DNA from: Deltaproteobacteria bacterium CSP1-8
GTDB taxonomy: Bacteria > Desulfobacterota > Deferrimicrobia > Deferrimicrobiales > Deferrimicrobiaceae
DNA: 64,000 nucleotides
Direction: 5' to 3'
NCBI GenBank assembly: GCA_001443455.1
Contig: LDXO01000009.1
Coordinates: forward strand, 30,820-94,819
The translations under genes and the position numbers were made by a program. Each line of letters begins with the position of its first letter. Position 1 is the stretch's first letter. Positions 1 to 9,788 of the stretch are shown piece by piece. The notes beneath the pieces are model-generated. The model saw nothing but the letters and a program-made list of their open reading frames with translations, searched no databases and was not told the DNA's origin.

Positions 1-210
1 CCCGTCGCGCCGGATGAACACTTCGAGCTCGGTGATCTTCAGGGCGTCCGTGCCGTGGTGCCTGGCCAACGAGCGAAGTTTCTCCTTGGAGACCCACGAA
101 TGGGCGCGAGAGGACGCCGACATCGTAATTTTCGCCATTCCGTTGGCAAAGAACACGATAACAAGCCACAGGGTAACCGCTGCCAGAAGGTTGCAAGCGA
201 TCTTTTTCAT
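1..210 (-). CDS. Partial small exported or membrane-anchored protein, cut by the left edge
   Basis: The frame opens at an ATG whose complement lies at 208-210 and runs off the left edge, so only the first 70 residues are visible. It begins MKKIACNLLAAVTLWLVIVF, a short basic start followed by a hydrophobic stretch typical of a signal peptide or membrane anchor. A soluble segment follows, rich in Ser, Arg and Lys. A purine-rich ribosome binding site (AGAGGGG) lies just upstream. I do not recognise the family and no catalytic motif is visible. It is divergent from the sdh operon, so it is probably transcribed separately. Confidence 0.6.
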   Translation of the reverse strand, partial: MKKIACNLLAAVTLWLVIVFFANGMAKITMSASSRAHSWVSKEKLRSLARHHGTDALKITELEVFIRRDG

Positions 211-884
211 CTTCCCCTCTTCCTTGGGATGCGGCGAAAAACCTCGTTCCCCGCGGAACGAGAGAATCCCGTCTGTTGTTTTGGGATTTGTCTTGCCTGT
301 GCGTGGATTCACGAACATCCTACCGGGGAGCCGGCCGGACGTCAACCTTTGACACCTTTTCTCCCCCTTTTCTCCTCCGTTCTCCGGGTACCGATTCAGG
401 TCTTCCCGGTATGCTTTTTCCTCCTCCGTTTCCCGCACGGCATCACGAAGAACCGCCTGGCACCCGTCTCTTATCTCATTATTGGATTCCCTCCATCCCG
501 CAAAGGCTTTCTCCCGGCCGAGGATATTTCCCCGTAGAGAGCTCTTTCCACCGTCCCTGCGATCGGGCGGTTTTTATCAGGCATCGAGGACGATTCGTTC
601 GGGCCCCTCGTCGAAAGGAACGGATCACTCTCTGGTCGGGGGCGACGCGTGGACAAGATTGACATCGCCCTCGCATTCGGCCTATGCTCTGTCGGTATAC
701 AATGTACAGAAAGGTAAAAATTTCTCCCCTCGCGGCCGGCCATCGACGGGAAAACCCTGTTTTCCGAGGAGCGGAATATGCAGACGATCTGGGAGGGGCG
801 GGGGCCCCCTGTTCTCCCCGGAGACGCATGCCCCAATCATCGTAACCGCGGGGAGAAGGCAAATCACGAAAAAGGGATGGTGCC
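211..884. other. Long intergenic region upstream of sdhC
   Basis: No convincing gene is seen in these 674 bases. The translations are Pro/Arg/Ser-rich and look like shadows of GC-rich noncoding DNA. The right half holds a plausible sigma-70 promoter for sdhC (listed separately), leaving a leader of roughly 190 nt. A G/C-run hairpin candidate lies near 809-835. I see no recognisable riboswitch. Confidence 0.5.
659..688 (+). promoter_or_regulatory. Candidate sigma-70 promoter for sdhCAB
   Basis: A perfect -35 TTGACA at 659-664 and a -10-like TATGCT at 683-688 are separated by 18 bases. They point towards sdhC. Confidence 0.5.
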
Positions 885-1550
885 ATGGAAATACTCACCA
901 ATACCGTAGGCAGAAAGGTTTTGATGGCCGTCACCGGCCTGTTCATGCTCTTCTTCGTCATCGTCCACCTGCTGGGGAATTCCACCATTTTCGTCGGTCC
1001 GAGCGCGCTCAACACATACGCCGAGAAGCTGCACAGCCTTGGTCCGCTCGTCTGGGCGTTCCGCGCGTTCATGCTGGCGATGCTCGGGGTACACGTCCTC
1101 TTCGGCGTGCTGCTGACGCTCGAGAACTGGGCGGCGAACCCGGGCAAGTACGCCGTCAACAGGAAGCTCAAGGCCAACTTTTCGAGCGAGACGATGATCT
1201 GGACGGGAGCCCTCCTGTTCGCGTTCCTCGTCTATCACCTCCTGCAGTTCACCCTCCGCGTCACGCCCGATATCATTCCCGAGGCGGTCGCCAAGCGACC
1301 GGGAGACGTCTACGCGATGGTGGTCGGCAGCTTCCGGCACACGGCCATTTCCCTGATCTACGTGGGAGCCATGGTGGTCCTGTTCCTTCACCTGAAGCAC
1401 GGCATCCAGAGCTTTTTCCAGTCCCTCGGGTGGAGCAACGACCGGACCCTGCCCCGGTTCGAAACGATCGGCAACGTGCTCTCGGCGCTTTTCCTCCTGG
1501 GATACAGCGCCATTCCCATTCTCATACTCGTTGGTTTTTTGACCAGATAG
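885..1550 (+). CDS. sdhC: Succinate dehydrogenase/fumarate reductase cytochrome b subunit
   Basis: This 221-residue membrane subunit anchors the SdhAB catalytic dimer and passes electrons between its haems and the quinone pool. It shows five hydrophobic segments (about residues 12-32, 58-78, 104-125, 149-170 and 194-219). Histidines are spaced as haem ligands in the b558 family: 'VHLLGNS' in helix I, 'GVHVLFG' in helix II, 'YHLLQF' in helix III and 'FLHLKHG' in helix IV. The length and the single-subunit anchor match class-B enzymes, as in Geobacter FrdC and Bacillus SdhC, not the two-subunit SdhCD type. The sdhA start follows 10 bases after the stop. By sequence alone the direction (succinate oxidation or fumarate reduction) cannot be fixed; related enzymes work both ways. 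Confidence 0.95.
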   Translation: MEILTNTVGRKVLMAVTGLFMLFFVIVHLLGNSTIFVGPSALNTYAEKLHSLGPLVWAFRAFMLAMLGVHVLFGVLLTLENWAANPGKYAVNRKLKANFSSETMIWTGALLFAFLVYHLLQFTLRVTPDIIPEAVAKRPGDVYAMVVGSFRHTAISLIYVGAMVVLFLHLKHGIQSFFQSLGWSNDRTLPRFETIGNVLSALFLLGYSAIPILILVGFLTR

Positions 1551-1560
1551 GGGGATCTGC

Positions 1561-3473
1561 GTGAACCTTAACGGAAAATGTCCGACAGGACCGATCGAAA
1601 AGACATGGGACAAGCACCGCTTCGACATGAAACTGGTGAACCCGGCCAACAAGCGCAAGTACAAGATCCTGGTGGTCGGAACCGGCCTGGCAGGCGCCTC
1701 CGCCGCGGCGTCGCTGGCCGAGCTGGGGTACAACGTGGAGGCCTTCTGCTACCAGGACAGCCCCCGCCGCGCCCATAGCATCGCGGCGCAGGGGGGAATC
1801 AACGCCTCCAAGAACTATCCCAATGACGGCGACAGCATCTACCGCCTCTTCTACGACACCGTCAAGGGGGGCGACTTCCGCGCGCGCGAGGCGGACGTGT
1901 GGCGCCTCGCCCAGGTGAGCAGCCATATCATCGACCAGTGCGTCGCCCAGGGCGTGCCCTTCGCACGCGACTACGCCGGTTACCTGGACAACCGCTCCTT
2001 CGGCGGCGCCCAGGTCTCCCGGACCTTCTACGCCCGGGGGCAGACGGGGCAGCAGCTCCTGCTGGGCGCCTACTCGGCCCTCTCCCGGCAGATCAAGGCG
2101 GGGATGGTGAAGATGTTCCCCCGGACCGAGATGCTCGACCTGGTGCTGGTGGACGGCGAGGCGAAGGGGATCACGGTCCGCGATCTGATCAGCGGCGAGA
2201 TCCGGTGCCACGTCGGAGACGCGGTGCTGCTGTGCACGGGCGGCTACGTGAACGTCTTCTACCTCTCCACGATGGCGATGGGAGCCAGCGTCACCGCCAT
2301 CTGGAAAGCCTATAAAAAAGGCGCTTTCTTCGCCAACCCGTGTTACACCCAGATTCACCCTACCTGCATCCCCCAGTCGGGCGACTACCAGTCGAAGCTG
2401 ACGCTGATGTCCGAGTCGCTCCGGAACGACGGACGCTGCTGGGTTCCCAAGAATCGCGGGGACAACCGTTCTCCCAATGACATCCCCGAGGAGGACCGGG
2501 ATTACTACCTGGAGCGGAAGTACCCGAGCTTCGGGAACCTCGCGCCCCGGGACATCGCCTCCCGGGCGGCGAAGGAACAGTGCGACGACGGCCGCGGCGT
2601 CGGCCCCGGCGGTCGCGGGGTCTACCTCGATTTCCGGGACTCCATCGCGCGACTCGGCGAGGAGACGATCCGGGAGCGGTACGGCAACCTGTTCGAGATG
2701 TACGAGCGGATCACCGACGAGAACGGGTACAAGGTGCCGATGCGGATCTACCCGGCCCCCCACTACGCCATGGGCGGGCTGTGGGTCGACTACAACCTGA
2801 TGAGCAACATCCCCGGCCTCTTCGTCCTGGGCGAGGCCAACTTCTCCGTTCACGGAGCGAACCGGCTCGGCGCGAGCGCCCTCATGCAGGGCCTGGCCGA
2901 CGGGTACTTCGTCATCCCCTACACGGTCGCCCATTACCTGGCACAGACCAAACCGGGGAAGGCGAAGGAAGACCACGCCGAATGCCGGAAGTCGATCGAG
3001 GATGTCAAGGGCTCGATGAAGAAACTTCTCTCCATCAACGGCCGCCGGACGGTCACGGAGCTGATGCGGGAGCTCGGCACCCTCATGTGGAACAACGTCG
3101 GGATGGCCCGCAGCAAGGAGGGCCTCACCGAGGTCATCATGAAGATCCCGGGGATCCGGGAGGAGTTCTGGCAGAACCTGAGGGTGACCGGCAATGGCGC
3201 GCAGATCAACCAGCAGCTGGAGAACGCCGGCCGCACGGCGGATTTCCTGGAGTTCGCCGAACTGCTCTGCCGCGACGCCCTTCACCGCAACGAGTCGTGC
3301 GGTGGCCACTTCCGCGTGGAATACCAGTACGAGGACGGAGAGGCGAAGCGCGACGATAAAAACTACTGCTATTCGGCCGCATGGGAGTTCAAGGGGGTCG
3401 ACAGCGAGCCCGAACTCCACAAGGAGCCGCTGGAATTCAAAGAAGTCCATCTCGCGGTAAGGAGTTACAAATA

Positions 3474-3474
<1 letters not shown>
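1561..3474 (+). CDS. sdhA: Succinate dehydrogenase/fumarate reductase flavoprotein subunit
   Basis: This 637-residue catalytic subunit interconverts succinate and fumarate with covalently bound FAD. The start is GTG, 10 bases after sdhC. The dinucleotide-binding motif '[17 protein letters not shown]' lies near residues 34-50. '[15 protein letters not shown]' carries the expected FAD-linking His. '[11 protein letters not shown]' and '[14 protein letters not shown]' form the substrate site and capping region, and '[17 protein letters not shown]' closes the FAD domain. The last 150 residues are the usual helical C-terminal domain. The stop overlaps the sdhB start (TAATG), implying translational coupling. 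Length and motifs are normal for the class-B family. Confidence 0.97.
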
Positions 3475-4241
<767 letters not shown>

Positions 4242-4262
4242 CCGTTCCGTCGGGAAACGGTC

Positions 4263-4294
4263 GAAGGGGGGGGACGGGCGTCCCTCCCCTTTTC
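4263..4294 (+). terminator. Terminator after sdhB
   Basis: A long GC-rich stem (GGGGGGAC paired with GTCCCTCCCC, loop GGGC) is followed by a short T run. It begins 21 bases after the sdhB stop. Confidence 0.7.
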
Positions 4295-4325
4295 CGTTGC
4301 CGGGCAGATATTCCCGGATGGTCGG

Positions 4326-5000
4326 TCACCGGAGTGCCGACAACCTGGAAAACAGTTCCTTCTCGAGGATCGTATACGCCTTCCTATTCAGATGGGGATC
4401 AAAAGCATTCCTTGCCAGATTTTGCTTCAATATCCCGTTTTCATTGGAAAGAATGCCGAAGAAATCGAAAACCGATGTGTCCGTGTTCCCGTCCGCATAC
4501 TTCCCGACCCACTCATTGTATTCCTTCCTGAGCCGCTGGGCATATTCCCCGGCTCTAAGAACCGGCAGCGCGTTGCCCAGGATCAGGTTCGCCTTCTCCC
4601 CCCGCGCGAAGGCATGAACATGCCCGACCAGCGATCTCATCCCTTCGAACAACTCCTTCTTCGTCTTCTCGTCCTTGAGTCTCTTGTCCCGGAAATCGAC
4701 GAAACAGAATTTGAAGAACAATGCGTCGTACCGCTTCCCCTCCACCTGCCTGCGCAGGGATGCAAGCGTCTCCCGCCCGTAGGAGGGACCTCCCTGGCCG
4801 GCATCCGGTGGGACGATCCGGATGTATTCGAAGCGGTATCCATCCTTCCCATACTCTTTGTAGGAGACAGGCCACGGGAGATAGATTGCATACCGGCTCA
4901 AGAGGTCCGGAAAGTTCCAGAATTTGAACCAGTGCCCCATGACCGAGCGGCCCGCCATGGCAACCCGGTATTCCCCGTCCTTTTCCCCCTTCTCTCTCAT
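4326..5000 (-). CDS. SGNH-hydrolase-like protein
   Basis: A 224-residue protein of uncertain role. 'AGRSVMGHWF' near residue 16 resembles block I of SGNH/GDSL hydrolases with its Ser. 'ILGNALPVLRAGEY' sits where block III (usually GxND) would be. 'FDPHLNRKAYTILEKEL' near the C-terminus fits block V, with the Asp-His pair and the 'HLN..AY' signature common in GDSL esterases. No signal peptide is visible, so it is probably cytoplasmic. GAGGAGG lies about 10 bases upstream of the ATG. It lies 40 bases downstream of the lipase-like gene on the same strand and probably shares its transcript. Substrate unknown; the family call rests on short motifs only. Confidence 0.55.
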   Translation of the reverse strand: MREKGEKDGEYRVAMAGRSVMGHWFKFWNFPDLLSRYAIYLPWPVSYKEYGKDGYRFEYIRIVPPDAGQGGPSYGRETLASLRRQVEGKRYDALFFKFCFVDFRDKRLKDEKTKKELFEGMRSLVGHVHAFARGEKANLILGNALPVLRAGEYAQRLRKEYNEWVGKYADGNTDTSVFDFFGILSNENGILKQNLARNAFDPHLNRKAYTILEKELFSRLSALR

Positions 5001-5040
5001 CGTGCCGTTTCCTCCTCATCCGTCATCTGCGATGGATTCC

Positions 5041-5679
5041 CTATAACCCCCCGTTGAAGAAGGCGACGAGGCTGTCGGCGACCCTTCTCGAAAAGAGCAT
5101 CCCGAAGTGCCACGCGCGCGACAGGATTACCCGGGCGCCGTCGACATGAGTCTCCGATACCCGGATCCACCCGTCGTGGGGACGCGGCAGGCCGATCAGC
5201 AGACCGACCCCCAGCGGGAGGGTCCCCGCGACCACCAGGGTTTCCCGCCCTGCGGGCACGCGGGGCCGGCCTTCCACGATTCCTTCGCCGGCGACGGGAC
5301 CGATGAGACTCCGGCCAAAGCGGGTCTTGAGAAGTGCCTCGACGGCCGCGCTTCCCCCGATGGGGCAACCGATGAGCGCAAGCCGGCCCACATTCGGAGA
5401 GGGATCCGCTTCCAGCATCTTGGCGATTACGATCCCCCCCAAACTGTGCCCCACCAGGTGTACCCTGTCTCCGCCGGCTCGCTCCACTTGGTCGACAAGT
5501 CCCCTTGCCGCATCCTCCAATTGCCCTTTCCGGGAAGGGTACCGGTAATATTCGACCCGCAGGCCGGAACGCTCCAGCCGGCTCCCGAGGTACCGCAGAT
5601 TCCAGTCCGTTCCCCCGAGGCCATGCAGGAGGATGACCGTATCCGCATGGCGATGATTCGGTTGTATGCGATCCGACAA
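5041..5679 (-). CDS. Alpha/beta-hydrolase, lipase/esterase-like
   Basis: A 212-residue hydrolase with the oxyanion-loop motif 'LLHGLGG' near residue 17 and the nucleophile elbow 'GHSLGG' (Ser about 79). A late 'WHFGM' offers the catalytic His. The layout matches small lipase-like hydrolases of the PGAP1/triacylglycerol-lipase type. I chose a TTG start at 5679 because a near-perfect GGAGGA site lies 5 bases before it and a TATAAT box at 5699-5704 would place the transcript start after the earlier in-frame GTG at 5742. No membrane segment is evident. It is divergent from the acyltransferase gene, and the SGNH-like gene follows it. The substrate cannot be told from sequence. Confidence 0.8.
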   Translation of the reverse strand: MSDRIQPNHRHADTVILLHGLGGTDWNLRYLGSRLERSGLRVEYYRYPSRKGQLEDAARGLVDQVERAGGDRVHLVGHSLGGIVIAKMLEADPSPNVGRLALIGCPIGGSAAVEALLKTRFGRSLIGPVAGEGIVEGRPRVPAGRETLVVAGTLPLGVGLLIGLPRPHDGWIRVSETHVDGARVILSRAWHFGMLFSRRVADSLVAFFNGGL

Positions 5680-5698
5680 GATTCTCCTCCAAAAAGAG

Positions 5699-5727
5699 AT
5701 TATACCCCATACGGGTTCCCGTCCCAC
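5699..5727 (-). promoter_or_regulatory. Candidate promoter of the lipase-like gene
   Basis: A consensus -10 TATAAT (complement at 5699-5704) has a poor -35 (GTGGGA) 17 bases upstream. It supports the TTG start at 5679. Confidence 0.5.
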
Positions 5728-5760
5728 GGACACGGGAAGCACGGGAAACAGCTTTTTATA

Positions 5761-5790
5761 TTGAAAGATCGTCCATGTTTCGCCTATTCT
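5761..5790 (+). promoter_or_regulatory. Candidate promoter of the hexapeptide acyltransferase gene
   Basis: TTGAAA at 5761-5766, an 18-base spacer and TATTCT at 5785-5790, 37 bases before the ATG. Confidence 0.45.
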
Positions 5791-5826
5791 TGCAGAACCT
5801 TCTGAACATCAATCCGGGAGTGTGAG

Positions 5827-6384
5827 ATGGCCGAGGACATTCAGGCGGCAAGGAAAATGGTGCAGGATTTCATCAAGGGACCGGACCGGTATCTCAAAGT
5901 CCCCTACGACGGACCGGAACTCAATCCGAGGGAGTACTGGCACAAGATCGTCCTGCAAAGCCGGCTCCGGTTCCTGTGGCAGTCCCTCATCATCTTCGTG
6001 TGCACGATCCTTCCCTCGGGGGAATTCAAGAACAGACTTCTTCGCTCCATCGGGATGAAGATCGGGAAGGACGCGTTCATCGCCCCCCTGGTATTCATGG
6101 ACATCGAGTTCCCCTCCCTCCTCACCATCGGGGACGGCGCGGTGGTCGGAACGATGACGAAGATCCTGACGCACGAAGTGACGATCCGAAGCGTCCGCCT
6201 GGGAAAAACGGAGATCGGGAAGCAGGCGCTGGTGGGAGCGGGTTCCGTAATCCGTTGCGGGGTCACCATCGGGGAAGGATCGGTTGTCGCCATGAACTCC
6301 TTCGTGAACCGGGACGTCCCTCCTTATCATGTCGTCGGGGGGAGCCCGCTCCAGGACGTCAAGAAGCTCGACAAGCTCCTCTGA
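5827..6384 (+). CDS. Hexapeptide-repeat (left-handed beta-helix) acyltransferase
   Basis: A 185-residue protein of the LbH acyltransferase superfamily. After an N-terminal helical part (residues 1-65, with a hydrophobic 'LWQSLIIFVCTIL' that may touch the membrane) come hexapeptide rungs. These include 'IGKDAFIAPLVF', 'IGDGAVVGTMTKI', 'IGKQALVGAGSVI' and 'IGEGSVVAMNSFV', ending in 'PPYHVVGGSPLQ', the usual close of acetyltransferases of the Maa/NodL/WcaF type. The 'LTHE' His is a candidate catalytic base. The acceptor could be a sugar, an antibiotic or another small molecule; nothing nearby indicates which. It stands alone between a lipase-like gene on the other strand and a convergent aldo/keto reductase. 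Confidence 0.8.
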   Translation: MAEDIQAARKMVQDFIKGPDRYLKVPYDGPELNPREYWHKIVLQSRLRFLWQSLIIFVCTILPSGEFKNRLLRSIGMKIGKDAFIAPLVFMDIEFPSLLTIGDGAVVGTMTKILTHEVTIRSVRLGKTEIGKQALVGAGSVIRCGVTIGEGSVVAMNSFVNRDVPPYHVVGGSPLQDVKKLDKLL

Positions 6385-6395
6385 GCCGGATACGA

Positions 6396-6429
6396 CCATC
6401 CGCGATCCTTGTCCCCCGGTCGCGGATGG
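6396..6429. terminator. Hairpin between convergent genes
   Basis: CCATCCGCGA pairs with TCGCGGATGG across a short loop, between the acyltransferase stop and the convergent aldo/keto reductase stop. There is no T run, so termination is inferred from its position. Confidence 0.4.
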
Positions 6430-6479
6430 AGGCTGCGCCATCCCCCCGTTCCCCCGCCCCCTCCTTCCCGGACGCGGCC

Positions 6480-7526
6480 TTACGCCCCCCTGTGGTCATC
6501 GATGAGCGGGAAGGTGTTTCCGTAGACGATCCGCCGCACCTGTTCGAGGAACGCGAGAGGGAACCCCAGGTCGATCCGGCTTGCTTCGTCCAGCCTCCGG
6601 AGATGATCCCCGGAAAGAGAGAACTCCAGGCACCCGAGGTTGTCCTTGAGCTGCGCGAGTTTCGTCGCGCCCAGAATCGGGATGACCACGCCGCGCGGTT
6701 GCTGCCGGACCCAAGCGACGGCGACCTGCGACGCCGTTTTTCCGATTTCCTTGGCGACCCGCTCGATTTCTTCCGCGATGCGCAGGTTCCGTTCCGTGAC
6801 GTAGATGTTCCCCCACTCCTCCTGGGATCCGTACCGGGCGTCTTTCGGGCGGGGCTTCCCGGTCTTGTACTTCCCGGTCAGCACCCCTCCCCCGAGGATC
6901 CCCCAGGGCGTGACCGCGATGTCCAACGCCTTCGCCATCGGGAGGAGCTCCCGCTCGGGCGTCCGTTCGATGAGGCTGTAGGGGATCTGCAGCCCCGCGA
7001 ATGCGCTCCACCCCATAAGTCCCGCCAGAGTGTTGGCCCGGGAGACGACCCACGCGGGGGCGTCGGAGATCCCCACGTAGAGGATCTTTCCCGCCCGGAC
7101 CATATCGTCGAGCGCCCGCATCGTCTCTTCCACGGGCGTCATGGAATCCCAGGCATGGACCCAGTACAGGTCGATGTAGTCCGTCCGGAGACGCTTGAGG
7201 CTCTCCTCCAACGAGTGCACCATGTTCTTCCGGTGGTTTCCGCCGGCGTTCGGGTCGTCGGGACGCATATTGAGGGTGTATTTGGTAGCGACGACGAACC
7301 GGCGCCGCTCCGAGGCGATGAACTCGCCAACGAACCTCTCGCTCGTGCCGGCGGTATAGTAGTTGGCGCTGTCGATGAAGTTCCCGCCCGCCTCAGCAAA
7401 GGCCTCGAAGATCCTGCGACTTTCCTCCTTCGACGCCCCCCAGCCCCATTCCTCGCCGAAGGTCATGGCGCCGAGGCATAGCTCCGAAACCCGCAGCCCG
7501 GACCGACCCAGAAGCTTATAGCGCAT
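6480..7526 (-). CDS. Aldo/keto reductase
   Basis: A 348-residue NADPH-dependent oxidoreductase of the AKR superfamily. It starts 'MRYKLLGRSGLRVSELCLGA', a standard AKR opening. The catalytic tetrad is intact: Asp and Tyr in 'FIDSANYY', Lys in 'VATKY' and His in 'YWVHAWD'. 'GVVIPILGATKLAQLKDNL' near residue 270 is the cofactor phosphate region. It resembles the AKR11/YajO-type subfamily acting on aldehydes and ketones; the natural substrate is unknown. AAGGAGG lies 8 bases before the ATG. It is monocistronic as far as can be seen. A perfect 9-bp stem-loop lies about 50 bases upstream. Confidence 0.9.
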   Translation of the reverse strand: MRYKLLGRSGLRVSELCLGAMTFGEEWGWGASKEESRRIFEAFAEAGGNFIDSANYYTAGTSERFVGEFIASERRRFVVATKYTLNMRPDDPNAGGNHRKNMVHSLEESLKRLRTDYIDLYWVHAWDSMTPVEETMRALDDMVRAGKILYVGISDAPAWVVSRANTLAGLMGWSAFAGLQIPYSLIERTPERELLPMAKALDIAVTPWGILGGGVLTGKYKTGKPRPKDARYGSQEEWGNIYVTERNLRIAEEIERVAKEIGKTASQVAVAWVRQQPRGVVIPILGATKLAQLKDNLGCLEFSLSGDHLRRLDEASRIDLGFPLAFLEQVRRIVYGNTFPLIDDHRGA

Positions 7527-7576
7527 CGTTTTCCTCCTTTCCCTGAGCGGCGACGCATTTTCGCTCTTTCGATTGA

Positions 7577-7600
7577 CGGGGGAAAAGAAAGTTTCCCCCG
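7577..7600. other. Perfect 9-bp stem-loop upstream of the AKR gene
   Basis: CGGGGGAAA and TTTCCCCCG flank the 6-base loop AGAAAG. It could be in the AKR leader or end a transcript. The rest of the 7527-7751 gap shows no gene. Confidence 0.4.
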
Positions 7601-7751
7601 GCTCCCATCGCGCGGAAGAAATTTCCCTCCCGGAAGAAAATCCGGTCTGCCTGCAATCACGTTTTCCCGGCGGGAAGTCGCGGAGGCGGCTGGTATCGCC
7701 CGGGGCGGGATCCGGAAAGAAGGACCCGGATGCGGAACGGGAAATCGACCG

Positions 7752-8771
7752 TTATCCCGGCAATTCCATGCCCGTCATCAAATGATCTTCCATGAATTTG
7801 ATCTCCTCGATGCCCGACACCACGACCTCGGGGTCGATCACGAGTTCTTTCTGCGGGATCTTGTTGTCATACTCGACTTTGGAAAGGATGTATTTGATGC
7901 AGTTGAGCCTTGCCTTCTTCTTGTTGTCGGAACGGATGATGGCCCAGGGAGAAATGGTCCGGTTGGTTTCATTGAGCATCTGGAATTTTCTTACGGTGTA
8001 ATCATCCCACTTTTCCTGGGCTTCGATATCCACAGGGGAAATTTTGTATTGTTTCAAAGGATCCTTGATCCTCGATTGGAATCGGCGCATCTGTTCCTCC
8101 TTGGAAACGGAGAAAAAGAACTTGAACATGCTGATTCCATTCTTGACCAATATTTCCTCAATCAAAGGCACGTCTTTCAAAAAGCGTTTATGCTCCTCGT
8201 CGGTGCAGAACCCCATGGTCGGCTCGACCATGGCGCGGTTGTACCAGCTCCGGTCGAACAGGACGATCTCCCCGCCGGACGGCAGGTGTTGAAAATATCG
8301 CTGAAAATACCATTGTGTTCTTTCCCTGTCGCTGGGCTTGGGAAGCGCGACAACCCGGGCGCCCCGTGGATTCAAATGCTCCACGATCCTTTTGATCGTC
8401 CCTCCCTTTCCGGCGGCATCGCGCCCTTCAAAGATCAACAGGACCTTCTGTTCTTTGGCGATGACATGTTTTTGCCATTTCAATAGTTCGATTTGCATCT
8501 TTTGCAGTTCTTCTTCGTACTTGAGGGTAAATTTGCTCACCCAGATGGCCTGGCGGTTCTTCCCCTTTTTCTTGTCGATAAAACTGATGGCGGTGTGTTC
8601 TTTCAGCGCTTTCTCTGTTTTTTTGCCTTTTTTCTTTTTCTTCTTTTTTCCCTTTTTTCCCGATTTCGCTCCCTTTTCGGCTTCCTTCCCCTCTCCCTTC
8701 GCGTTTTCCCCGGGAGGGCTCGCTTCCGGTTCCTTGGATATCTTTCCTTCCTTTTTCTCCTCTTTTGCCAC
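7752..8771 (-). CDS. ppk2: Polyphosphate kinase 2 family protein with lysine-rich N-terminal tail
   Basis: A 339-residue PPK2-family kinase that moves phosphate between polyphosphate and nucleotides. Motifs: Walker A 'FEGRDAAGKGG', the partner Arg region 'PSDRERTQWYFQRY', the Asp/Arg motif 'VLFDRSWYNRAMVEP' and the lid region 'DPLKQYKISPVD'. These match single-domain class I enzymes, which favour making NTP from NDP. The first ~57 residues are unusual, made mostly of Lys, Glu, Gly and Ser with a run of seven Lys. I chose the GTG at 8771 because GAGGAGG lies just ahead; an in-frame TTG at 8795 has no such site. It is the last gene of the polyphosphate cluster. The Lys-rich tail may bind polyphosphate; that is inference. 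Confidence 0.92.
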   Translation of the reverse strand: MAKEEKKEGKISKEPEASPPGENAKGEGKEAEKGAKSGKKGKKKKKKKGKKTEKALKEHTAISFIDKKKGKNRQAIWVSKFTLKYEEELQKMQIELLKWQKHVIAKEQKVLLIFEGRDAAGKGGTIKRIVEHLNPRGARVVALPKPSDRERTQWYFQRYFQHLPSGGEIVLFDRSWYNRAMVEPTMGFCTDEEHKRFLKDVPLIEEILVKNGISMFKFFFSVSKEEQMRRFQSRIKDPLKQYKISPVDIEAQEKWDDYTVRKFQMLNETNRTISPWAIIRSDNKKKARLNCIKYILSKVEYDNKIPQKELVIDPEVVVSGIEEIKFMEDHLMTGMELPG

Positions 8772-8823
8772 CGCCCCTCCTCTGTCCTTCTCCAAGGGAT
8801 TTCCTTTCCGATATTGCGAAAAA

Positions 8824-9771
8824 TCACACCAGGGATCTGCCGTATTTCTTTCGCTGCTTCTTCATCATCTGCAATTCCTTGTCCCCCGGGATCACGATCG
8901 CCGGATCCAGGGTGAAATCGAGTTCACGGCTCCTGCCTTTGTAGGGCACCGAATTGAGAATCAACTTCATCGTTTCCCGCCGGGCGAGATGCTTGTTGTC
9001 CGATCGGATCACCCACCAGGGGGAATATTCCGTATGGGTCTTTTTCAGCAACATGTATTTCTTCTCCGTGAACTCATCCCACAATTCCTGGGCCTGCAGG
9101 TCGACCTCGGAAAGCTTCCACTGCCGGAGCGGATCATTCTTCCTTCTTTCGAACCGCTTCTTCTGCTCCTCCTTGGTCACCGAAAAATAGAGTTTCAGCA
9201 ATATGGTCTTGCCGGCATCCTCGAGGAAATTCTGCTCATACGTGACGACCTTCTTCAGGAATCGCCGGTATTGGTCCTCGGTGCAAAATCCCATCACCGG
9301 CTCCACCAGTGCCCGGTTGTACCAGCTCCTGTCGAACAGAACGATCTCTCCCGCACGGGGGAAATGCTCGATATACCGCTTGATATGGAGTTCCGTTTTC
9401 TGGTCCTCGGTCGGTTTCCCCAGCGCGACCACGCGGGATCTCTTCTCGTTCATGTACCGGGTAATCCGGCGGATCGTTCCGCCTTTTCCGGATGCGTCGC
9501 GGCCGTCAAAAAGGACGACCATTTTTTTCCCGGATTTCTCCAGGTGGCGCTGCATCTTGATCAGTTCCGCCTGGTAAGGTTTCAATTCCTCCGCTTCATG
9601 ATGAAACTTCAATGCCTCCCTGACGATCTCCTCCTTGTCTTTCTTTCCGAGATGGTCCTGGATCTTTTGAATCGTTTTTCCCGGATCGGCGGATCGGTTT
9701 TTCGGTTCCACTTTCCTCACCACCTCCCGGATCTGCGCCGTCGAGCCATCCATTCCCTTTGTGATCTTCAT
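8824..9771 (-). CDS. ppk2: Polyphosphate kinase 2 family protein
   Basis: A 315-residue second PPK2 paralogue. It has Walker A 'FDGRDASGKGG', the 'TEDQKTELHIKRY' region (differing from the usual QWYFQRY of its neighbour), 'VLFDRSWYNRALVEP' and 'DPLRQWKLSEVD'. The first ~60 residues are a helical extension without the poly-Lys tail of the downstream copy. The two copies are clearly related yet diverged, so this is not a recent duplication, and they may differ in nucleotide preference or direction. It follows the metallophosphoesterase after 17 bases and precedes the other ppk2 by about 50 bases, consistent with one transcript. Position and motifs support class I. Confidence 0.93.
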   Translation of the reverse strand: MKITKGMDGSTAQIREVVRKVEPKNRSADPGKTIQKIQDHLGKKDKEEIVREALKFHHEAEELKPYQAELIKMQRHLEKSGKKMVVLFDGRDASGKGGTIRRITRYMNEKRSRVVALGKPTEDQKTELHIKRYIEHFPRAGEIVLFDRSWYNRALVEPVMGFCTEDQYRRFLKKVVTYEQNFLEDAGKTILLKLYFSVTKEEQKKRFERRKNDPLRQWKLSEVDLQAQELWDEFTEKKYMLLKKTHTEYSPWWVIRSDNKHLARRETMKLILNSVPYKGRSRELDFTLDPAIVIPGDKELQMMKKQRKKYGRSLV

Positions 9772-9788
9772 GACCGTTTCCGCTCCGC

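Noticed and set aside
1522..3450. Long open frame on the minus strand opposite sdhA
   Set aside because: GC-rich shadow of sdhA; the translation is Val/Leu/Arg/His-rich without any family motif.
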